From assembly GCA_035718085.1 (NCBI GenBank), contig DASTHS010000265.1, positions 1-12,386 on the forward strand: DNA of 12,386 bases, read 5' to 3'. Below, piece by piece: positions 8,048 through 12,386 of this stretch. How positions within the stretch are numbered: position 1 is the first letter of the stretch; each line of letters begins with the position of its first letter. This DNA is from DASTHS01 sp035718085 (GTDB lineage: Bacteria > Actinomycetota > Acidimicrobiia > Acidimicrobiales > Palsa-688). The translations under genes and the position numbers were made by a program. The notes under the pieces were generated by a model. The model had not been told where the DNA came from and ran no database searches. It saw only the letters and a program-made list of their open reading frames with translations.

Positions 8048-9217
8048 ATGGGCCCCCTCCACGGCGTGCTCGTCGCCGACTTCGGCCGGGTGCTGGCCGC
8101 GCCCTACGCCACCATGCTGCTCGCCGACCTCGGCGCCGACGTCGTCAAGGTCGAGGCGCCCGGCCGGGGTGACGACACCCGGGCCTGGGGGCCACCGTGG
8201 GCACCCGGCCAGGCCGACGGCGCGGTGGGCGACGCCACCTACTACCTGTCGGTCAACCGCAACAAGCGGTCGATCGACCTCGACCTGGCCAACCCGGCCG
8301 ACCGCGCCCTCGCCTCCGAGCTCGCCCGGCGGGCCGACGTGGTGGTCGAGAACCTCAAGCCCGGCGGCATGGCCCGCTACGGGCTCGGCTACGACGACGT
8401 GGTCGCCACCAACCCGTCGGTGGTCTACTGCTCGGTCACCGGCTTCGGCTCGGGGGCGGGGGCCGACCTCCCCGGCTACGACCTGCTGGCGCAGGCGGTG
8501 GGCGGGCTGATGAGCATCACCGGGCCTGCTCCCGGCGAGCCGACCAAGGCGGGGGTGGCCGTCGTCGACGTGCTCACCGGGCTGCACGCCACCGTCGCCG
8601 TGCTCGCCGCGCTGCACCACCGCCGCTCCACCGGCGAGGGGCAGCGGGTCGAGGTGAACCTGCTGTCGTGCCTGCTGTCGTCGCTGGCGAACCAGTCGGC
8701 GGCCTTCGCCGCCGCCGGCGTGGTGCCGACCATCATGGGCAACCGGCACCCCTCGGTGGTGCCCTACGAGCTCTACCCGACGGCCACCGAGCAGATCGTT
8801 CTCGCCGTCGGCAACGACCGGCAGTTCGGGGCCCTGTGCGCCGTGCTCGGGCTGGCGGGGCTCGCCGCCGACGAGCGCTTCTCGTCGAACACAGCGCGCG
8901 TCGCCAACCGAGACGCCCTCTTCGACCTCCTCGCCGGCGCGCTGCGCACCAGGTCCGCCGACGACTGGTTCGCGCTGCTCACCCCGGCGGGCGTGCCCTG
9001 CGGCCCGGTCAACGACATCGCCGGCGCCTTCGCCCTCGCCGAGCGCCTCGGCCTGGCCCCCGTCGCGGAGGTCGGCGGGGTGCGCACCGTGGCCAACCCC
9101 GCCACGCTGTCGGCCAGCCCGGTCACCTACCGGCGGCCGCCCCCCGGCCTCGGCGAGCACGCCGCCGAGCTGCGGGCGTGGCTGGCCGCGGCCCCTGACC
9201 GGACGGCGGCGGGCTGA
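8048..9217 (+). CDS. CaiB/BaiF family (class III) CoA-transferase
   Basis: The 389-aa protein has the family pattern: LHGVLVADFGRVLAAPYATMLLADLGADVVKVE at the N-terminus, the RNKRSIDLDL segment (about residues 74-83) and VVENLKPG. The catalytic aspartate that forms the acyl-anhydride with the substrate is most likely D174, in GVAVVDVLTGLHA. Family members transfer CoA between organic acids, or act as racemases such as alpha-methylacyl-CoA racemase; the substrate cannot be read from the sequence. Only 3 nt separate the leuS stop from this ATG and no SD is visible, so it is probably translated by reinitiation from the leuS transcript. The functional link to leuS is unclear. Nothing in the length or motifs suggests decay. 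Confidence 0.93.
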   Translation: MGPLHGVLVADFGRVLAAPYATMLLADLGADVVKVEAPGRGDDTRAWGPPWAPGQADGAVGDATYYLSVNRNKRSIDLDLANPADRALASELARRADVVVENLKPGGMARYGLGYDDVVATNPSVVYCSVTGFGSGAGADLPGYDLLAQAVGGLMSITGPAPGEPTKAGVAVVDVLTGLHATVAVLAALHHRRSTGEGQRVEVNLLSCLLSSLANQSAAFAAAGVVPTIMGNRHPSVVPYELYPTATEQIVLAVGNDRQFGALCAVLGLAGLAADERFSSNTARVANRDALFDLLAGALRTRSADDWFALLTPAGVPCGPVNDIAGAFALAERLGLAPVAEVGGVRTVANPATLSASPVTYRRPPPGLGEHAAELRAWLAAAPDRTAAG

Positions 9218-9252
9218 GCGGCCGTCGCGGGTGCCCGAACCGCTGCCGGCGC

Positions 9253-9266
9253 GCCCCGGGCGGGGC
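9253..9266. terminator. Weak hairpin between convergent genes
   Basis: GCCCC-GGGC-GGGGC lies in the 48-nt tail-to-tail gap between the CoA-transferase and PAC2 genes and touches the PAC2 stop codon. It could end transcripts from either side. At five pairs and no U-tract it is weak evidence. Confidence 0.25.
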
Positions 9267-10129
9267 TACTGCTGGCCGCGCAGGAACCGCTCGAGCTCGG
9301 CGGCGAGCTCGTCACCCGACGGCAGCGGCCCGAGGTCGGTGGTCGGCTCGGCTTCGGCGTCGTGCTGCCCCTCGAGCTGGTGCACCATGGCCGAGTGCTC
9401 CTGGCTGCCGGCCACCAGGGCGTCGATCTGCGCTCGGGTGGCCCGGCCGGCGGCGGCCAGCACCTCGCTCGACACCTCGATGTGGGCCAGGCGGCGCAGC
9501 TGGTCGAGGAGGGCGGCGGCGGCGTCGGGGTAGGGCATCGCCGACGCGTAGTGCGGCACGCGCGCCCACAGCCCCACGGCGGGCACCTTGGCCTCGCCGA
9601 AGGCGTGCTCGAGGGCGGCCTGGGCGCCGGCGGGCACGTCGATGGTCACCGGCAGGTAGCCGACGTCGGCGGCGAGCTCGGCGGTGCTGGCGGTGGCCGC
9701 CAGGCGCACCGGGCGGGTGTGGGGCACGGGGGCGGGGAAGGCGCCCAGCCCGAAGACCTGCGTCACGCCCATGCGGGCGGCCATGGCGACGATCTCGGCG
9801 CTGAACTGGTGCCAGCGCATGTCGGGCTCCGGGCCGGTGAGCATGAGCACCCCGCGACCGGTGCGGCTGGCACCGCCCTGCAAGCGGATCTCCGGCCAGC
9901 GCAGGCCCTCGTGCACCCCGTTGACGATGCGCAGGATGGGGCGACGGGCCCGGTGGTCGATCAGCTCGTCGGCGTCGAAGGTGGCCACCAGCTCGTGGGG
10001 CACCTGCTCGAGCAGCGCGGTCATGGCCGTGCCGGCGGCGAGGCCGGCGTCGATCCACCCCTCGAGGGCAACCACCAGCACGGGGTCGTCGAGGGTGGGC
10101 CACGAGTGCAGGGTCGCCAGCTCAGCCAT
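9266..10129 (-). CDS. PAC2 family protein
   Basis: The 287-aa protein fits the actinobacterial PAC2 family, named after an archaeal/eukaryotic proteasome assembly chaperone. Typical segments are LVVALEGWIDAG (about residues 18-29), the LVATFDADELIDHRARRP stretch (about 47-64), MLTGPEPDMRW (about 96-106) and GLGAFPAPVPHTRP (about 127-140). The biochemical role of the bacterial members is not established; a link to the actinobacterial proteasome or to protein assembly is inference from the name-giving homologues. No proteasome gene lies in this window. The ATG at 10129 lacks an SD but follows a CAGACT box by 8 nt, the leaderless spacing seen at three other genes here. It lies 45 nt after the phosphotransferase-like gene on the same strand, with a hairpin in the gap. 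Confidence 0.88.
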   Translation of the reverse strand: MAELATLHSWPTLDDPVLVVALEGWIDAGLAAGTAMTALLEQVPHELVATFDADELIDHRARRPILRIVNGVHEGLRWPEIRLQGGASRTGRGVLMLTGPEPDMRWHQFSAEIVAMAARMGVTQVFGLGAFPAPVPHTRPVRLAATASTAELAADVGYLPVTIDVPAGAQAALEHAFGEAKVPAVGLWARVPHYASAMPYPDAAAALLDQLRRLAHIEVSSEVLAAAGRATRAQIDALVAGSQEHSAMVHQLEGQHDAEAEPTTDLGPLPSGDELAAELERFLRGQQ

Positions 10130-10137
10130 CGCCGGCC

Positions 10138-10143
10138 AGTCTG
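10138..10143 (-). promoter_or_regulatory. Candidate -10 box of the PAC2 gene
   Basis: CAGACT on the minus strand ends 8 nt before the ATG at 10129. It matches TAnnnT at all but the first base. The spacing is identical to that of leuS, folP and the phosphotransferase-like gene. It would let the PAC2 gene be transcribed independently of the gene upstream. Confidence 0.35.
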
Positions 10144-10154
10144 CACCCGCAGGG

Positions 10155-10174
10155 CCCGGGCGCGAGGCGCCGGG
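10155..10174 (-). terminator. Hairpin directly after the phosphotransferase-like gene
   Basis: A CCCGG/CCGGG stem continues as CGC/GCG past one bulged base and closes on a GAG loop. It begins at the base right after the stop codon (10175-10177). It has no U-tract. It sits in the 45-nt gap before the PAC2 gene and may terminate or attenuate read-through. Confidence 0.4.
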
Positions 10175-11224
10175 TCACGCCCGGGCCAGGGTGTCGGACG
10201 CCTGGCGGGCCAGGTGCTCGATCGCCGGCGGGTAGCCGGTGTAGTCGAAGCCGTCGTTGCCCATGGCGCCGTTGGCGTAGCGCACGTAGACGCCCTCGAG
10301 GATGCAGGCCAGGCGCCAGTAGGCGAAGGCCACGTAGTAGCTGACCCGGCTGACGTCACGGCCGCTGGCCCGGGCGTAGAGCTCGACGACCTCCGCCCTG
10401 GCGGGGAAGCCGGGGGCGGTGGTGGGGGTGGCGCCCAGTGCGGCCGCCTGGCCGGGCTCCGCCCAGTAGGCCAGCAGGGCGCCCAGGTCGGCGAGGGGGT
10501 CGCCGAGGGTGCACAGCTCCCAGTCGAGCACCGCGGCGATGCGGTTGTCGTGGCCGACGACGGTGTTGTCGAGGCGGTAGTCGCCGTGCACCAGCGACGG
10601 GGCCCCCTGCGCAGGGATGTCGGCGAGCAGGGCGTCGTGCACCTCGTCGATCAGCTGCACGTCGGGCCCGTTGCCCTGGTCGCGCGACGCTTGGTACTGG
10701 GCGTACCACCGCTTCAACTGCCTGGCGATGTAGCCCTCGCGCCGGCCGAGGTCGCCCAGGCCGACGGCGTCGACGTCGACGGCGTGGATCTGCGCCAGGG
10801 TGGCGACGAGCGACTCGGCCGCCTGGCGCCGGCCCGGCTCGTCGAGGGCGGCGGTGGCCTCGGCCTCGTTGCGCAGGATGTGGCCGTCGACGAACGACAT
10901 GACGTAGAAGGGGGCGCCGTTGACCGCGTCGTCGGTGCAGAGCCCGAGGGCCTCGGGCACCGGCACCCCGGCCGGGCCGACGGCGGCGATCACCCGGTGC
11001 TCGCGACCCATGTCGTGGGCCGTGGCCAGCACGTGCCCGGTGGGCGGTCGGCGCAGCACCACGGCCCGCCCGGCGGCGTCGTCGACGCGGTAGGTGAGGT
11101 TCGACCGGCCGCCCGCCACGAGGGTGAAGGTGAACGGCGCCGTGGCACCGGGAATGTTGTCGCCCATCCAGGCGCTGACCTTCTCGCGGTCGATGCCAGG
11201 CAGGGTTGCGTCGGTGTCGGCCAT
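10175..11224 (-). CDS. APH-fold phosphotransferase family protein (ACAD10/11-like)
   Basis: The 349-aa protein has the aminoglycoside phosphotransferase / kinase fold: GGRSNLTYRV (residues 38-47) as nucleotide-binding loop, VLRRPP where the ATP-binding lysine strand usually lies, the Brenner-type HGDYRLDN (213-220) with catalytic D215, and the metal-binding LDWE (D234). The pattern VLRRPP...LVHGDYRLDN...LDWELCTLGDPLADLG is that of the ACAD10/ACAD11-like branch. Its members are linked to acyl-CoA or hydroxy-acid metabolism, not to drug resistance; the exact substrate is unknown. I chose the ATG at 11224 because the family N-terminus begins about here and a TACTGT box lies 8 nt upstream. The open frame continues further upstream, but that part overlaps the divergent thioredoxin gene and is not this family. 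Confidence 0.9.
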   Translation of the reverse strand: MADTDATLPGIDREKVSAWMGDNIPGATAPFTFTLVAGGRSNLTYRVDDAAGRAVVLRRPPTGHVLATAHDMGREHRVIAAVGPAGVPVPEALGLCTDDAVNGAPFYVMSFVDGHILRNEAEATAALDEPGRRQAAESLVATLAQIHAVDVDAVGLGDLGRREGYIARQLKRWYAQYQASRDQGNGPDVQLIDEVHDALLADIPAQGAPSLVHGDYRLDNTVVGHDNRIAAVLDWELCTLGDPLADLGALLAYWAEPGQAAALGATPTTAPGFPARAEVVELYARASGRDVSRVSYYVAFAYWRLACILEGVYVRYANGAMGNDGFDYTGYPPAIEHLARQASDTLARA

Positions 11225-11232
11225 GACCCCGC

Positions 11233-11238
11233 ACAGTA
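11233..11238 (-). promoter_or_regulatory. -10 box of the phosphotransferase-like gene, leaderless arrangement
   Basis: TACTGT on the minus strand ends 8 nt before the ATG at 11224, with no SD between. The box abuts the plus-strand AGGAG (11238-11242) in front of the divergent thioredoxin gene, so the two genes share their control region. Confidence 0.5.
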
Positions 11239-11260
11239 GGAGAGGAAGGTGGGCGCCAGC

Positions 11261-11977
11261 ATGGCCGTCATCGACGTCACGGATGCCACGTTCGAAGCAG
11301 AGGTGCTCGAGCGCTCGATGGAGAAGCCTGTCGTCGTCGACCTCTGGGCGTCGTGGTGCGGGCCGTGCAAGACCCTCGGCCCGATCCTCGAGAAGGTGGT
11401 CGGCGAGACCGACGGGCAGGTCGTGCTGGCCAAGATCGACGTCGACGCCAACCCCTACTCCGCCCAGACGTTCCGGGTGCAGTCGATCCCCGCCGTCTAC
11501 GCGGTGCACCAGCGCCGGGTGGTCGACGGCTTCGTGGGCGCGCTCCCCGAACCCCAGGTGCGCCAGTGGCTCGACCGCATCGTGCCCGTCCCGACTGAGG
11601 TCGACCAGCTGATCGCGGCGGGCGACGAGGGGTCGTTGCGCCGCGCCGTCGACCTCGAGCCGGCCAACGCCGCAGCGGTGACGGCCCTCGCCGCCCTCCT
11701 CGTCGCCGCCGGGACGCCCGCCGGGCGCGACGAGGCGGTGCGGCTGCTGGCCCGGCTGCCCGAGACCGCGGAGGTGCGCCACCTGCTCGCCGAGGCCCGG
11801 GTCGGCGACGAGGTGGTCGCCGACGACGGCGTCGACGCCAAGCTCGACGCGCTGCTGGCCAGGGTGAAGGAAGACGACGGGGCCCGCCAGGAGTTCGTCG
11901 ACCTCCTCGAGGTGCTCGGCCCCGACGACCCCCGCACCGCGCGGTACCGCAAGGCGCTCACCCGCGCCCTGTTCTGA
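11261..11977 (+). CDS. Thioredoxin-TPR protein, CnoX/YbbN-like
   Basis: An N-terminal thioredoxin domain (about residues 1-108) carries the redox motif WCGPC (32-36, cysteines 33 and 36) and the cis-proline P77 in VQSIPAVY. A helical C-terminal region (about 112-238), with paired-helix Ala/Leu-rich repeats, matches the TPR part of the YbbN/CnoX family. In E. coli CnoX is a chaperedoxin that protects proteins from oxidation and hands them to GroEL; the E. coli protein has lost the CxxC pair. Here the intact WCGPC implies true disulfide reductase capacity. There is no signal peptide, so it is cytoplasmic. The ATG at 11261 (238 aa) begins the conserved MAVIDVTDATF and has GGTGGG 7 nt upstream. 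A GTG at 11249 with AGGAG 6 nt upstream would add four residues and is a fair alternative. It is divergent from the phosphotransferase-like gene. Confidence 0.93.
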   Translation: MAVIDVTDATFEAEVLERSMEKPVVVDLWASWCGPCKTLGPILEKVVGETDGQVVLAKIDVDANPYSAQTFRVQSIPAVYAVHQRRVVDGFVGALPEPQVRQWLDRIVPVPTEVDQLIAAGDEGSLRRAVDLEPANAAAVTALAALLVAAGTPAGRDEAVRLLARLPETAEVRHLLAEARVGDEVVADDGVDAKLDALLARVKEDDGARQEFVDLLEVLGPDDPRTARYRKALTRALF

Positions 11978-11978
11978 G

Positions 11979-12067
11979 AGCACTGCTCCGCAGGGGCGAC
12001 GGCGCTGCGCCGGCCAGCACTGCTGGGCAGGGGCGACGGCGCTGCGCCCGACAGCGCTGCTGGGCAG
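11979..12067. repeat. 37-bp tandem repeat of small hairpins, about 2.4 copies
   Basis: Two full 37-bp units (11979-12015 and 12016-12052) agree at 33 positions, and a third partial unit (12053-12067) follows. Each unit begins with a CTGC-N3-GCAG mini-hairpin (11983-11993, 12020-12030, 12057-12067). The stem is identical in all three while the loop changes from TCC to TGG. The full units also carry GGCG-CTG-CGCC, extended by one C-G pair in the first. The array starts one base after the thioredoxin stop and ends 24 nt before the folP -10 box. It may act as a terminator, a REP-like element or a protein site; none is proven. Confidence 0.75.
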
Positions 12068-12091
12068 CGTGGCCCGGTCGCACCGCATCGG

Positions 12092-12097
12092 TAGCCT
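12092..12097 (+). promoter_or_regulatory. -10 box of folP, leaderless arrangement
   Basis: TAGCCT ends 8 nt before the GTG at 12106, within an 11-mer identical to the one before leuS. No SD is present. No -35 consensus is evident. Confidence 0.55.
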
Positions 12098-12105
12098 GCG
12101 CCCCC

Positions 12106-12386
12106 GTGCACCTGCGCCTCGGTGACCGCCGCCTCGACGTCAGCCGTCGAGCCCTGGTGATGGGCATCTTGAACCGCACCCCCGACTCGTTCTACGACAA
12201 GGGCGCCTACTTCGACATGGACGACTTCTGGCGCAAGGCCGAGCAGCTGGTCGCCGACGGCGCCGACATCCTCGACGTCGGTGGCGAATCCACTCGGCCG
12301 GGTCACAGCCCGGTCGATCTCGACGAGGAGCGCCGGCGTGTGCTGCCCGTCATCGAGGGGCTGCGGGCGGTCCTGCCCGAAACGCC
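12106..12386 (+). CDS. folP: Dihydropteroate synthase, 3' part beyond the window
   Basis: The first 93 codons are present and the frame runs off the right edge. Both N-terminal signatures of dihydropteroate synthase are seen: MGILNRTPDSF (residues 19-29), whose N23 binds metal and pyrophosphate in the family, and ILDVGGESTRPG (55-66) of the second conserved strand and loop. The enzyme joins p-aminobenzoate to the pterin pyrophosphate in folate synthesis. The NRTPDSFYDKG stretch resembles mycobacterial FolP2, while GGESTRPG is the canonical form kept by active FolP1-type enzymes. I therefore expect an active enzyme. The GTG start is chosen for its position 8 nt after a TAGCCT box. Other folate genes may follow outside the window. 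Confidence 0.93.
   Translation, partial: MHLRLGDRRLDVSRRALVMGILNRTPDSFYDKGAYFDMDDFWRKAEQLVADGADILDVGGESTRPGHSPVDLDEERRRVLPVIEGLRAVLPET

Noticed and set aside
5366..9160. Very long open frame on the minus strand opposite leuS and the CoA-transferase
   Set aside because: It is antisense to two well-supported genes and its translation is Gly/Val/Arg/His-rich without domains. It is a codon-bias shadow.
10175..11224. Antibiotic resistance gene (aminoglycoside phosphotransferase)
   Set aside because: The VLRRPP, HGDYRLDN and LDWELCTLGDPLADLG motifs are those of the ACAD10/11-like metabolic branch, and there is no mobile-element context.
9362..11239. Long plus-strand open frame opposite the PAC2 and phosphotransferase-like genes
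   Set aside because: It has the same low-complexity composition, and the opposite strand carries clear family motifs.
11979..12067. CRISPR array
   Set aside because: The units are directly adjacent with no spacers, only about 2.4 copies exist, and no cas gene is near.
11225..12088. N-terminal extension of the phosphotransferase-like protein on the minus strand
   Set aside because: It overlaps the thioredoxin-TPR gene entirely. The family N-terminus and a -10 box at leaderless spacing place the start at 11224.

Overview
The window is about 12.4 kb of very GC-rich bacterial chromosome. A GAF-ANTAR pair, a PAC2-family protein, a thioredoxin-TPR protein and a run of genes whose start codons follow a TAnnnT box by a fixed 8 nt (leaderless style) all point to an actinobacterium. 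The gene set looks most like the Acidimicrobiia-type lineages, but that placement is inference. There are no insertion sequences, phage genes, CRISPR arrays or transfer genes. It is core and housekeeping chromosome, with most of the interest in the gaps between genes.

Left part (1-5012, all on the minus strand). Reading in the direction of transcription: tRNA-Ala(GGC); a strong hairpin; glgX, the glycogen debranching enzyme; a terminator-like hairpin; a GAF-ANTAR regulator preceded by an overlapping 18-codon leader ORF with a strong Shine-Dalgarno; a second GAF-ANTAR regulator; and a membrane fatty acid desaturase cut by the left window edge. The desaturase 5' leader can fold so that it covers its own ribosome binding site.

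Middle (5013-9217, plus strand). leuS (leucyl-tRNA synthetase) is transcribed divergently from the tRNA gene. A CaiB/BaiF class III CoA-transferase follows 3 nt after it, almost certainly on the same transcript.

Right part (9218-12386). A PAC2-family protein and an acyl-CoA-dehydrogenase-associated type of aminoglycoside-phosphotransferase-fold protein lie on the minus strand. The latter is divergent from a CnoX/YbbN-like thioredoxin-TPR protein, with only 36 nt between the two start codons. Next come a 37-bp tandem repeat of small hairpins and then folP (dihydropteroate synthase), cut by the right edge.

No clear new multi-gene system is visible. The best leads are the leaderless promoter signature shared by four genes, the translationally coupled leader ORF in front of a GAF-ANTAR gene, the possible SD-masking leader of the desaturase, the 37-bp hairpin repeat, and a palindrome in front of glgX.
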